55,720 nt of DNA from Xenococcaceae cyanobacterium MO_167.B27 (GTDB taxonomy: Bacteria; Cyanobacteriota; Cyanobacteriia; Cyanobacteriales; Xenococcaceae). Shown one piece after another: positions 43,633 to 52,426 of this stretch. The stretch covers positions 1 through 55,720 of the forward strand of contig JASJCP010000017.1 of assembly GCA_030065935.1 (NCBI GenBank), read 5' to 3'. Made by a program: the position numbers and the translations under genes. The notes beneath the pieces were generated by a model that worked only from the letters and a program-made list of their open reading frames with translations, made no database searches and had not been told where the DNA came from. The number at the start of each line of letters is the position of its first letter. Position 1 is the first letter of the stretch.

Positions 43633-44367
43633 ATGAATAAAGATAGTATTCTTAGCTACGTAAAACTATATAAAAATATTTTAGATAAACATCAAATTCT
43701 TCTTTGTGAGAATGATTTAAGCAATATCTATCAATTAATCTTGTTGGTTTTTGAACTAGACGATTTATATGATGTCGTCGGTCTAGCTCCTGGAAGGGAG
43801 CTTAGATTAGCTAACATAAAAAAAGCAATGATTTCTCTGATGCCTAACAATAATCCTATTGGGTATGATACGATCGCACTTGTCTTCAAAGCCATGAAGG
43901 ATGAATCTTTGTTAAAAGCCAACCCATCTCTGAATCTGAATCAGTATTTAAAGGTTTGTAGCAAAAGTATTGGCTCGCCAATTATCACGGCTTATCTAGT
44001 AAGTAAAATTCAACTTAATCCAACTATTTGGCACTCAAATATTATAGTTAAATTTAATAGTGAAATAAATATTTTAATTAGAATTGCTAATGACTATCTA
44101 GATACAGATATAGATATAAAAAGAAGTATTAAAGAAATTCCACAAATCAAAGCTAGCTCTTTTTTCGGTAGTAAATTCCAACTAAAAAGCTATTTAATCT
44201 GTAGATATTTCCTTCATAAACTTCATTATTATTTTTACCTAATAAGATTCAAATATTTGAAACTATCTTCTGATTGGAAACATTATTTGCAGGCGATATC
44301 CTGTTCGGAGTCGGTACTAGATTGGGCTTTCAAAGTCTATGTAATTGATCGTAATTCCTGTCAATAA
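43633..44367 (+). CDS. Class I terpene-synthase-like protein
   Basis: A 244-aa, all-helical protein. Residues 40-47 read FELDDLYD, matching the aspartate-rich DDxxD metal motif of class I terpene synthases and prenyltransferases. About 110 residues on, NDYLDTDIDIKR (153-164) matches the second NSE/DTE-type motif NDxx(S/T/D)xxxD/E followed by K/R. The spacing of the two motifs is near that of short bacterial class I enzymes, but the chain is shorter than typical 300-residue synthases. The two motifs are what I see; the function is inference. Codons are extremely AT-rich and it is flanked by a dead IS1 and a gene fragment, suggesting horizontal transfer. No partner genes are near. Confidence 0.62.
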   Translation: MNKDSILSYVKLYKNILDKHQILLCENDLSNIYQLILLVFELDDLYDVVGLAPGRELRLANIKKAMISLMPNNNPIGYDTIALVFKAMKDESLLKANPSLNLNQYLKVCSKSIGSPIITAYLVSKIQLNPTIWHSNIIVKFNSEINILIRIANDYLDTDIDIKRSIKEIPQIKASSFFGSKFQLKSYLICRYFLHKLHYYFYLIRFKYLKLSSDWKHYLQAISCSESVLDWAFKVYVIDRNSCQ

Positions 44368-44493
44368 GTAGCTCCACCTAAATAAAATAAAGTTTGTAGT
44401 CAACCCTTCAGGGTTACTCAATCCTTGCAGAGTAATGGCTAAAGCCAAAACTACAAACATCATCTATTTTGTGTTTAATAAAGTGAAGCTACT
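44367..44493. repeat. 127-bp foldback element after the terpene-synthase-like gene
   Basis: AGTAGCT at 44367-44373 is complemented by AGCTACT at 44487-44493. AAATAAAATA and TATTTTGTGTTT follow as diverged arms, and AGTTTGTAGT/ACTACAAAC lies further in. The element starts at the last base of the gene's TAA stop, so it may act as its transcription terminator. The inner loop includes GGCTAAAGCC. Confidence 0.6.
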
Positions 44494-44524
44494 TAGTAAT
44501 TATTTCACTAACAAAACAAATAAT

Positions 44525-44558
44525 GCGATCGCCTACTCTTATTAGTTCAGGTGATCGC
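44525..44558. terminator. Terminator hairpin of glgB
   Basis: GCGATCGCCT (44525-44534) pairs with AGGTGATCGC (44549-44558), 10 bp with one G-U pair, 30 bp past the glgB stop. A HIP1 octamer forms part of the stem. Confidence 0.55.
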
Positions 44559-44587
44559 TCTTAAAATTTTGATGCTTCAGATATTAC

Positions 44588-46882
44588 CTAAGATTTTCCC
44601 ATTGCTTGAGTAGTTTTAACTCGATCCAACTTAAACATTAATATCCCTAAAGGGGGTAAACAGAGGTCTAAGGAATAGGGTAAATTGTGGAAAGACCATT
44701 CATCAGTCCATTTACCCCCTAAGTTCCCCATATTGCTACCACCGTATTTTCTCGCATCACTGTTAAATAATTCGGTGTAATATCCTGCTTCTGGAACACC
44801 AATGCGATAGTGGCTATGGGGTTGAGGTGTAAAGTTACACACCACAATTAAAAACTCGTTGGGGTTTTGACTGCGACGAATGAAAGAAACTACACTATGA
44901 CGATTATCGCTACAGTCGATCCATTCAAAACCAGGTTCTTCAAAATCGCGATCATACAATGCAGGTTGACTCTTATACAGTGCGTTTAAATCAGCGAAAA
45001 ACCCTTTCAGTTTTTGATGATAATCATATTGTAATAAGTGCCATTCTAAATCTGCCCACACATTCCACTCACTCCATTGACCAAATTCCATACTCATGAA
45101 CATGGTCTTTTTACCTGGATGAGCGAACATATAGCTAAACAAACAGCGCACGTTAGCAAATTTTTGCCATTCATCCCCTGGTACTTTCCCGATAATATTG
45201 CTCTTACCGTGAACTACCTCATCATGGGATAGTGCCAACATATAATTTTCGCTGTGGTGATACCACATACTAAAGGTAATATTATTTTGGTGGAACTGAC
45301 GAAACCAAGGATCCATACTGAAGTAATCCAGCATATCGTGCATCCAACCCATGTTCCACTTGAGGTTAAACCCTAAACCACCTGTATAAGTGGGCCATGA
45401 TACCATTGGCCAAGCGGTAGATTCTTCTGCAATAGAGAGAACTCCAGGGAAATAACTAAACAACAGACTGTTAACCTGACGCAAGAAATCCGCAGCTTCT
45501 AGATTTTCACAACCACCATATTCATTAGCAACCCATTCTCCATCTTTCCTTGCATAGTTGAGATAGAGCATAGAAGCGACAGCATCAACACGAATTCCGT
45601 CAATGTGGTACTTATCGAACCAAAATAGCGCGTTAGCTACCAAGAAGTTACGAACTTCGTTACGATTGTAGTTAAAAACTAATGTACCCCATTCTTTATG
45701 TTCTCCTTTACGAGGGTCAGCGTGTTCATAGAGATGAGTCCCATCAAAGAAAGCTAAACCGTGACCATCTTTGGGGAAATGTCCTGGTACCCAGTCAACA
45801 ACTACCCCAATACCGTTTTCATGGCATTTATCCACAAAGTACATCAAGTCTTCAGGGCTACCATAACGGGATGTAGCAGCATAATAACCTGTAACTTGAT
45901 AACCCCAAGAACCATCAAAGGGATGTTCTGCAATAGGAAGTAGCTCGATGTGGGTATAACCTAATTCTTTAACATAAGGAATTAATTTATCTGCTAATTC
46001 GTAGTAACTTAAAAATCTGGCTTCTGGTTTCCACTCTGAGACAGGAGTAGGTTCAACTTCTCCTGATAAGAGCCGAGTTTTTTCATCAGAAGAGCCGTGC
46101 ATCCAAGAGCCTAGATGGAGTTCATATACTGAAACTGGTTGACTGAGTGGCTCTGTGTTACGACGTTTTTCCATCCACTCATCATCATGCCACTGATAAG
46201 TATCTAAATCAGCAACAATAGAGGCGGTTTTGGGTCTGACTTCTTGCTGGAAACCATAGGGGTCGGATTTTTCATAGATATGTCCTTCCCAATTTTTGAC
46301 CTCGTATTTGTAAGCATCACCAACTTTCAATTCAGGAATGAATAGTTCCCAGATACCATTCTCCCGTTGACCCATCTGGTGCTGTCTTCCATCCCATTGG
46401 TTAAAATCACCAAGAATGGAAACATTGCGAGCATTGGGAGCCCAAACTGCAAAATAAACTCCTTGTACTCCATCAACTTTTGTGAGGTGCGCTCCTAGCT
46501 TTTCGTATATGCGATGGTGATTCCCTTCTGCAAATAGGTGAATGTCAAAGTCGGTTAGTAAAGGGGAGTTAAAAGCATAGGGGTCGTAAATTACTTTTTC
46601 GATATCCCCTTGTTTGATGCGTAGTTGATAGTTATTCAGTTCTGCTGTTTCAATAGTGCAGACAAAAAAGTTAGGATGGTGTAGCGACTGCATCGGGTAT
46701 TCGGTACGTTCTTCAGGACATACCACCCAAGCAGAACTAGCATTGGGAAGATAGGCACGGACAATCCAGCTTTTAACCTTACCATTTTCTTCTGCTGGAT
46801 GACATCCTAAAATCTCAAAGGGATTTTGATGTAGGTTATTAACAATTTGATTAACTTGTTCCGGTGCAAGAGTTAAAGACAT
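44588..46882 (-). CDS. glgB: 1,4-alpha-glucan branching enzyme GlgB
   Basis: Makes alpha-1,6 branches in glycogen. The 764-aa product has an N-terminal CBM48-like region (about 25-220), a GH13 catalytic barrel (about 250-600) and a C-terminal beta domain. Visible GH13 motifs are [25 protein letters not shown] (nucleophile Asp), the acid/base Glu in AEESTAWP, and [14 protein letters not shown]. The start ATG at 46882 gives [29 protein letters not shown], the normal GlgB start. The length suits the long GlgB type. It is probably monocistronic. Confidence 0.96.
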   Translation of the reverse strand: MSLTLAPEQVNQIVNNLHQNPFEILGCHPAEENGKVKSWIVRAYLPNASSAWVVCPEERTEYPMQSLHHPNFFVCTIETAELNNYQLRIKQGDIEKVIYDPYAFNSPLLTDFDIHLFAEGNHHRIYEKLGAHLTKVDGVQGVYFAVWAPNARNVSILGDFNQWDGRQHQMGQRENGIWELFIPELKVGDAYKYEVKNWEGHIYEKSDPYGFQQEVRPKTASIVADLDTYQWHDDEWMEKRRNTEPLSQPVSVYELHLGSWMHGSSDEKTRLLSGEVEPTPVSEWKPEARFLSYYELADKLIPYVKELGYTHIELLPIAEHPFDGSWGYQVTGYYAATSRYGSPEDLMYFVDKCHENGIGVVVDWVPGHFPKDGHGLAFFDGTHLYEHADPRKGEHKEWGTLVFNYNRNEVRNFLVANALFWFDKYHIDGIRVDAVASMLYLNYARKDGEWVANEYGGCENLEAADFLRQVNSLLFSYFPGVLSIAEESTAWPMVSWPTYTGGLGFNLKWNMGWMHDMLDYFSMDPWFRQFHQNNITFSMWYHHSENYMLALSHDEVVHGKSNIIGKVPGDEWQKFANVRCLFSYMFAHPGKKTMFMSMEFGQWSEWNVWADLEWHLLQYDYHQKLKGFFADLNALYKSQPALYDRDFEEPGFEWIDCSDNRHSVVSFIRRSQNPNEFLIVVCNFTPQPHSHYRIGVPEAGYYTELFNSDARKYGGSNMGNLGGKWTDEWSFHNLPYSLDLCLPPLGILMFKLDRVKTTQAMGKS

Positions 46883-47018
46883 TAAATTACCAGTATTAAG
46901 GGGTTTATTAGCAAAAAAATTTTGAATTTTGTTAACGATTGCAAATATTTTTATACATACTTTAACTATTTTTCGGTCAAATATGAACTTAACTTCCAGA
47001 AAAAGTTATAAATTTCTG

Positions 47019-47321
47019 TTAGTAGAAGGGTATCAGGGTTTTGAACAATTTTCGTAATTGTAATAAGAAGATTAACTCTTGAATCTCAGAAGAAACTTGA
47101 GGAGAAAATCGACTCTCTTTTAAACGGGCTTGAATTTCGGCGTATTCTGTAGCATTGAGGGATTTTCCCGTAATAGGTGATCGCCCTTCCCAAATAATTT
47201 CTGTGCGTAATACTTCTTCTGGGATGTCTTCTGGTGGCGGTAAGGCTAATGCGGTTTGAGTACAGATCTCCCAAGAGATGGTAAGAACTAAAAGTGATAA
47301 TTGAGTTTTGATCCAAGACAT
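47019..47321 (-). CDS. Small secreted cyanobacterial protein
   Basis: About 100 aa from the ATG at 47321 (an in-frame TTG lies ten codons upstream). The first 25 residues form a signal peptide (MSWIKTQLSLLVLTISWEICTQ) ending near TALALPPP. The mature part, PPEDIPEEVLRTEIIWEGRSP and LNATEYAEIQARLK, ends in a hydrophobic RKLFKTLIPFY. Function unknown; this pattern is shared by secreted proteins of other cyanobacteria. It is divergent from the DUF255 gene, with 44 bp between them. Confidence 0.75.
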   Translation of the reverse strand: MSWIKTQLSLLVLTISWEICTQTALALPPPEDIPEEVLRTEIIWEGRSPITGKSLNATEYAEIQARLKESRFSPQVSSEIQELIFLLQLRKLFKTLIPFY

Positions 47322-47365
47322 AACTACAATAACAAGCAAATGGTCAAACAAGTCTTTCGCAAAAT

Positions 47366-49426
47366 ATGGTCAATCATCTGATAAATTCACCAAGTCTTTA
47401 TTTGAAAAAACACGCGAATAATCCGATAGATTGGTGGTATTGGGGGGATGAAGCTTTAAGTAAAGCCAAACAAGAAAATAAGCCCATTTTTCTTTCTATT
47501 GGTTATTCTAGTTGTCACTGGTGTACCGTGATGGAAGGTGAAGCTTTTTCGGATACGGCGATCGCCAATTATCTAAATCAGAATTTTGTGGCGATCAAAG
47601 TTGACCGAGAAGAAAGACCAGATATAGATAGTATCTATATGCAAGCTCTACAGGTAATGGTAGGGCAAGGTGGTTGGCCACTCAACATCTTTTTAACTCC
47701 TGGGGATTTAGTACCTTTTTATGGAGGGACGTATTTTTCTGTTGAACCTCGTTACAATCGTCCAGGCTTTCTCGATATTTTACAAGCGATACGTCGCTTT
47801 TATGATGTGGAAAAGGAGAAACTACAGAACTTTAAACAAGAAATTTTCCATCATCTACAACAATCTGCTACTTTTCCCACAACTGATTGGGAATCATTAA
47901 CACCAGAGTTACTCACTAAAGGAATTGAAACTAATACCAGTGTGATCGCTCCCAGTGATATGAGTCGCCCGAGTTTTCCCATGATTCCCTACGCTAATTT
48001 GGTTTTACAAGGTAGCAGAATATCTGGAGAATTTCAGTATAACCCCGAGCAACTATCGAGTCAAAGAGGACAGGATTTAGTTTTGGGGGGAATTTTTGAC
48101 CAGGTAGCAGGGGGATTTCATCGCTATACCGTAGATAGTACTTGGACTGTTCCCCATTTTGAAAAAATGCTCTACGATAATGGGCAAATTTTAGAATATT
48201 TGGCGAATTTAGTCAGTAAAGAGGGGATGAAGCCAGCAATTACTAGAGCTATCAACCTCACAGTAAGCTGGTTAGCTAGAGAAATGCGATCGCCTCAAGG
48301 CTATTTTTATGCTGCTCAAGATGCAGATAGTTTTGCTACTGTTGATGCTGTTGAACCAGAAGAAGGATTGTTTTATGTTTGGAGTCATCAAGAATTACAA
48401 AATCTCTTAACTCCAGAAGAGTTAGCACAATTACAAGCAGACTTTACTGTTACTGTCCCAGGAAACTTTGAAGGCTACAATGTTTTGCAAAGATTAAACG
48501 ATGAAGAATTATCCGACAGTTTAGAAAAGATTTTAGATAAGTTATTTGTAGTTCGCTATGGTGACAATTCTCAAGAGTTAAAAACCTTTGCTCCAGCAAA
48601 AAATCAGCAAGAAGCTCAAAGCAATATCTGGAAAGGACGCATTCCCCCCGTTACTGATACTAAAATGATTACCGCCTGGAATAGTCTAGTTATTTCGGGT
48701 TTAGCTAAAGTCCATGGAGTAACAGGAGACAGCAAAGCTTTAGAATTAGCAACAAAAGCAGCTAAATTTATCTTGGAACATCAACTGCAAAATGATACAT
48801 TACATCGCTTAAATTATGATGGTCAGGTAACAGTATCCGCTCAATCAGAAGACTACGCCTTATTTATTAAAGCCTTACTAGACTTACATACTGTCTGTCC
48901 CACAGAGCATCAATGGTTAACAGATGCTATTAAAATACAACAAGAATTTGACCGCCGTCTTTGGAGTGAAGAGACTGGTGGTTACTACAATAACTCCCTA
49001 GAAACAGGACAAGATTTACTCGTTAGAGAAAGAGCCTATATGGATAGTGCGATTCCTTCAGCTAATGGAATTGCGATCGCCAATCTCATCAGATTGTCTC
49101 TCCTCACAGACAATTTAGACTATCGCCAGAAAGCAGAAACAGGATTAGAAGCTTTTGCGACTATTATAAAGCGATCGCCACAAGCTTGTCCCACTCTCTT
49201 TACGGCTCTAGATTGGCTACTTAACGGTAACTTGGTCAAAACAACAGAAGAAACATTCCAGCATTTGATTACTCAATATTTTCCTCCTACTGTCTATCGC
49301 ATAGTCAGCGATTTACCAGAAGGAGCAGTAGGATTAACCTGTAAAGATACCTCTTGTCTTGAACCAGCAACGAGTTTAGAAGAATTAGTCACACAACTAT
49401 CAAGCTATTCTGGCGAAATTGCTTAG
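47366..49426 (+). CDS. DUF255 thioredoxin-domain protein (YyaL/SPATA20-like)
   Basis: A 686-aa protein of the conserved DUF255 family (E. coli YyaL, human SPATA20). An N-terminal thioredoxin-like domain (about 1-165) has [20 protein letters not shown] and [14 protein letters not shown] with the CxxC, plus [10 protein letters not shown] and [11 protein letters not shown]. The rest is an alpha/alpha barrel like GH-family six-hairpin enzymes, with [20 protein letters not shown] and [10 protein letters not shown]. Function is not established, although a sugar-related activity has been proposed for relatives. No operon partner. Confidence 0.92.
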   Translation: MVNHLINSPSLYLKKHANNPIDWWYWGDEALSKAKQENKPIFLSIGYSSCHWCTVMEGEAFSDTAIANYLNQNFVAIKVDREERPDIDSIYMQALQVMVGQGGWPLNIFLTPGDLVPFYGGTYFSVEPRYNRPGFLDILQAIRRFYDVEKEKLQNFKQEIFHHLQQSATFPTTDWESLTPELLTKGIETNTSVIAPSDMSRPSFPMIPYANLVLQGSRISGEFQYNPEQLSSQRGQDLVLGGIFDQVAGGFHRYTVDSTWTVPHFEKMLYDNGQILEYLANLVSKEGMKPAITRAINLTVSWLAREMRSPQGYFYAAQDADSFATVDAVEPEEGLFYVWSHQELQNLLTPEELAQLQADFTVTVPGNFEGYNVLQRLNDEELSDSLEKILDKLFVVRYGDNSQELKTFAPAKNQQEAQSNIWKGRIPPVTDTKMITAWNSLVISGLAKVHGVTGDSKALELATKAAKFILEHQLQNDTLHRLNYDGQVTVSAQSEDYALFIKALLDLHTVCPTEHQWLTDAIKIQQEFDRRLWSEETGGYYNNSLETGQDLLVRERAYMDSAIPSANGIAIANLIRLSLLTDNLDYRQKAETGLEAFATIIKRSPQACPTLFTALDWLLNGNLVKTTEETFQHLITQYFPPTVYRIVSDLPEGAVGLTCKDTSCLEPATSLEELVTQLSSYSGEIA

Positions 49427-49529
49427 TTGCTAAGGGTCAGAGTCTAGGTAGGAGGTCAGATAATATTTATTAGTGACAGAAGAAGATTAATCTATCTGTA
49501 ACCTTCTTTAGCTCAAAGTTTGAAACTTT

Positions 49530-49720
49530 TTGCTCAAAGCCAATGGCGCAATTGGTATCGATCTAAATGCCGATAATATTGCCTGGGCTTACTGCGATAG
49601 CGAAGGCAACCTCAAAGATAAAGGTCAAATAACTATCAATCTAGAAAACAAATCATCAGGACAAACTACTCATATTTTGAGTTTGGCAATCGCTCAAATA
49701 TTAGATAAAGCTACGAGGTA
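49530..49720 (+). pseudogene. TnpB-like RuvC-I fragment
   Basis: From a TTG at 49530 the frame reads ANGAIGIDLNADNIAWAYCDSEGNLKDK... to about ILDKATRYQ, a RuvC-I segment (GIDLNxDxIAWA) of a TnpB-type transposase. The remaining N- and C-terminal parts are missing. At about 49721 the sequence passes into the antisense of the RidA gene. It is a transposase scrap, probably related to the end-like sequence near 50200-50290. Confidence 0.6.
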
Positions 49721-50134
49721 TCAATCACAATTTACTACAGCTTCAGCATCGACTTCTACGAGAAATCTCTCTTCTGCTAGAGCTTGTACACCAATCAAAG
49801 ACATTGCTGGAAGTTGACCCATCCTAAAGTGTTGTCGTATAACTTCTCCAATCGCTTCTGCATCTGAGGGATGATAATTCACCACGTAGATATTCATTTT
49901 GACAATATTTGCCATGGAAGCATCAACACTTTCCAAAGCAGTTTGAAGATTACTGAAGGTTTGTTGTAGTTGATCTCGCAATTCACCATTCCCAACTAAA
50001 TTCTTGTGACGATCAACTCCAACTTGCCCAGCTACGTAGATAGTTTTGATTCCATTTTTTTCAATTACAGCTACTTGGGAGAAATAGTCACTCCAATCTG
50101 GCAAAGTTGCAGGAGTAAGATAGTATTTCTTCAC
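49721..50134 (-). CDS. RidA/YjgF-like protein, atypical
   Basis: A 137-aa member of the RidA/YjgF/Rid superfamily. In its best-known members it removes reactive enamine/imine intermediates of amino-acid metabolism. It has VIEKNGIKTIYVAGQVGVD at the start, LQTALESVDASMANIVKMNIYV and a beta strand ending RFLVEVDAEAV. The conserved arginine of active RidA (PARxxV) is replaced: the sequence reads PAMSLIGV. It thus belongs to a subgroup likely lacking deaminase activity, as other Rid subfamilies do. It precedes an unrelated set of minus-strand enzymes. Confidence 0.83.
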   Translation of the reverse strand: MKKYYLTPATLPDWSDYFSQVAVIEKNGIKTIYVAGQVGVDRHKNLVGNGELRDQLQQTFSNLQTALESVDASMANIVKMNIYVVNYHPSDAEAIGEVIRQHFRMGQLPAMSLIGVQALAEERFLVEVDAEAVVNCD

Positions 50135-50199
50135 AACACGATCCTCATTTTAAAAATTTTCTCCTATGAACATGGCTGTTCTGACACGCATTCTCCTTA

Positions 50200-50290
50200 A
50201 CCTCTGTCTCGTGCGGAAGCATGAGAAAAGTTGGGGCGTTGAAGCGTCAGAAACTCTTTCCAAATCTTTGATTTGGGACGATGTAGTTCA
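50200..50290. mobile_element. IS-end-like structured scrap
   Basis: A GC-richer stretch with CCAAATC/GATTTGG (about 50260-50276, perfect 7-bp stem around ttt) and a closing GGGACGATGTAGTTCA. It resembles right-end sequence of IS200/IS605-type elements, though only by general appearance. It is separated from the TnpB fragment by the RidA-like gene. Confidence 0.35.
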
Positions 50291-50305
50291 TACTGAGATG
50301 GGCTA

Positions 50306-50845
50306 TCAGCAAGATTGAATACTAAATTCTTCAAAAACAGTCACAAAGCCTTCTCCCTCTGGTGAGGCACACATTATTCCCACGTCCACCGTTTCAGCTA
50401 AAGTCAAATAAGCCATTCTCAGCATGGTGTATTGCTGGTGGTCTAGAGAGTAATATATTTCCATAGCGGAACCTTTACGAGTTATTTGCATCCAAATCGA
50501 AGCAGGATTATCTGGTATCCGCACGATAGACCAATCAGAGTAATCGCGGGTAACTACAGCACTGATTTGTTGCATTCCCTCAACTAATTCAATACCGCAT
50601 TTTAGCCAGTTTGTCTCATCCAAACGTACCATTAACCCTGCTTGGTCGTATAAATCTTGGTATTTACCACTAACTTTTACTTCCGCTACAAAGTCACCTG
50701 TTAAACGTTGATAATAAAAATGCCCACTATCTCTAATATATCCGTAGCAAGTCTTGCGCCAAAAATCTGTATTCTGAGTTGAGGTGACTTCAATTGTGTT
50801 ATTTTGAATCTTCCAATTGGGAGGTTCATTAAGCCATTTCATCAT
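50306..50845 (-). CDS. DUF1349 concanavalin-like protein
   Basis: A 179-aa single-domain protein of the DUF1349 family, a concanavalin-A-like jelly roll known from Pfam and named by one yeast study as a regulator of enolase. It includes WLNEPPNWKIQNNTIEVTS, FWRKTCYGYIRDSGHFY, DQAGLMVRLDETNWLKCGIE, WMQITRKGSAMEIYYSLD and a C-terminal strand EGFVTVFEEFSI. No signal peptide is seen, so the protein should be cytoplasmic. Sugar binding is suspected but not shown. ATG at 50845. Confidence 0.85.
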   Translation of the reverse strand: MMKWLNEPPNWKIQNNTIEVTSTQNTDFWRKTCYGYIRDSGHFYYQRLTGDFVAEVKVSGKYQDLYDQAGLMVRLDETNWLKCGIELVEGMQQISAVVTRDYSDWSIVRIPDNPASIWMQITRKGSAMEIYYSLDHQQYTMLRMAYLTLAETVDVGIMCASPEGEGFVTVFEEFSIQSC

Positions 50846-50939
50846 TTGATTTCCTATAACTATTTCTAATTAAGCTAATACCGAAGACAGACTCCCATGA
50901 GGACTAAGCATCCGCAAAACTTACGGGTAAAAGGACTCT

Positions 50940-51449
50940 CTAAACCTCTAGCAACATATGATGTGCTGTCATAAACTCTCCATCATAAAATAAAGCATTC
51001 GGTTCGATGCCCCAGGTTTGAAATCCCAACTTTTCATAGAGGTGCAGTGCTGGTGCAGCGCATTTATGTACACTCAAATGAATTTGGCGTACTCCATTAA
51101 GATTGCGAGTATATTTGATAGCTGAGGATAATAACTTTCCTCCAACTCCTATATCTCGGTAAACAGGAGAAACATAAAAACCCCATAATCGCGCCTTATG
51201 TAAAGCTTTCAAACTACTCTCACGATAGATACCAACCACTCCAATTAATTCTGTGAGAAATGCACCGAAGGTTATAGATTTATCGGTGTCTTCAAGTGCC
51301 TGCCGAACAAATGATAGAGAAAGAGCCAGGTCATCTTCCACAGAAGCAGCAAACATCAATGGTTCTTTTTCTAGGGCTTCATGACGCAGCTTAATGAAAG
51401 TTTCTGCATCAGAAGGTATTAAGGGTCTGATTAAAATTTGATCGTTCAT
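50940..51449 (-). CDS. GNAT acetyltransferase
   Basis: A 169-aa GNAT enzyme using acetyl-CoA. LIRPLIPSDAETFIKLRHEALEKEP starts the domain, ARLWGFYVSPVYRDIGVGGKLLSSAIKYT is motif A (acetyl-CoA loop), and IHLSVHKCAAPALHLYEKLGFQTWG is motif B. It differs from the other GNAT in the window (32911-33759) and the two are not recent duplicates. Substrate unknown. ATG at 51449. Confidence 0.9.
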   Translation of the reverse strand: MNDQILIRPLIPSDAETFIKLRHEALEKEPLMFAASVEDDLALSLSFVRQALEDTDKSITFGAFLTELIGVVGIYRESSLKALHKARLWGFYVSPVYRDIGVGGKLLSSAIKYTRNLNGVRQIHLSVHKCAAPALHLYEKLGFQTWGIEPNALFYDGEFMTAHHMLLEV

Positions 51450-51504
51450 AATTCATAATGTGGATAGCTATAGCTACTCAAATTTTCAAAAAGCCCGACA
51501 ACCC

Positions 51505-51939
51505 TTAAATTTGTCTAGACTCATCAATCAAAAGATGACCTAATAGATTAAGTGCATCTAGGCGATCCCATAAAGCCCATATTTCCGAGATTTTGCTATT
51601 CTCAAGACGAAAGATGCACATAAAATCAGTTTCCAGTGTCTTCCCAGAAGGGGGAAAAGAGCCAAGGTTCCCTGTTTGAGTTCCATGAAAGCCTAAGTAA
51701 GCTGCAACCATTTCACCTTCACCAATCAGAAAATGGATAGTTTCATAGGCATCGGGAAAGATTGCCAACTCGCCTCGTAAAAACTCTTGAAGTTTAGTAA
51801 GTCCTTTGAGATATTTAGCTGGTGGCGCACCGTGACGGACTACCTCAGATGAAACAAAAGCGTCAAGCCGTAGAAAGTCTTGTTGATTGATAGCCTCAAT
51901 AAATTGCCTGACAACAGCTTTATTGGTTTCAATGTTCAC
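51505..51939 (-). CDS. SnoaL-like polyketide cyclase family protein
   Basis: A 144-aa NTF2-fold protein of the SnoaL/ester-cyclase type. It begins MNIETNKAVVRQFIEAINQQ from a GTG at 51939. The cone-shaped fold's marks include VVRHGAPPAKYLKGLTKLQEF and DFMCIFRLENSKISEIWALWDRLDALNLLGHL. Such proteins span steroid delta-isomerase, ester cyclase and unknown activities; nothing nearby defines a polyketide pathway. It lies 55 bp upstream of the GNAT gene on the same strand. Confidence 0.85.
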   Translation of the reverse strand: MNIETNKAVVRQFIEAINQQDFLRLDAFVSSEVVRHGAPPAKYLKGLTKLQEFLRGELAIFPDAYETIHFLIGEGEMVAAYLGFHGTQTGNLGSFPPSGKTLETDFMCIFRLENSKISEIWALWDRLDALNLLGHLLIDESRQI

Positions 51940-52008
51940 GATCTGATACTTTAAACTGTTTTCCTTTTTTAACAGGCGATTCCAGTAATTATGCGTTCGC
52001 CAATTAAC

Positions 52009-52149
52009 TTATACATTTCGCTTTTCTTCTCCTACTCCTTGATTACGTAGATATATTTCTGAATTGGGATTGAGTGGATGGTGAAACTCGATCTCATTCA
52101 TTCCATTAATCTCTGAGACTTTGATTAAAGAGTGTGGTTTTTCTGTCAT
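52009..52149 (-). pseudogene. Truncated cupin-like N-terminal fragment
   Basis: A 46-aa frame from the ATG at 52149 reads MTEKPHSLIKVSEINGMNEI and FHHPLNPNSEIYLRNQGVGE, then terminates. The phrase LNPNSEIYLRNxG is reminiscent of the start of cyanobacterial cupin-domain proteins, whose metal-binding domain should follow. Here a stop appears at once, so I call it a truncated copy; a genuine short gene is the alternative. Confidence 0.4.
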
Positions 52150-52426
52150 GTTAACTATCTTATTGACGTAAGCCTCCAACAAACTAAATTTGTTATGTCG
52201 TTAGTGAAGATTTAAGCTTGATTAAACAATTTTGGGGCTGTGTTAGTTTTTTGGCTGTTGCTATCAAATTAAAAGGTGATCGAGAAAAAGTAGAGAAGCA
52301 TTTAGCATTTAGGATCGAGGGATTTTCAATTGAGTTCGCGATCGCATCTTGCTGGGGTTCATAGTTAGCTAAGAGCCCAAGCCTTGCGCCCGTACATAAG
52401 TAATAAGTAACAATTGAGCGCACCGA
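52150..52426. other. Intergenic before SpoIID-like gene
   Basis: About 277 bp with no credible gene. A 76-codon minus-strand frame here lacks any family signal. One HIP1 octamer variant lies near 52338. Confidence 0.4.

Noticed and set aside
52193-52423. 76-codon minus-strand frame upstream of the SpoIID-like gene
   Set aside because: No recognisable domain, sequence looks like translated intergenic DNA, and no plausible ribosome-binding site.
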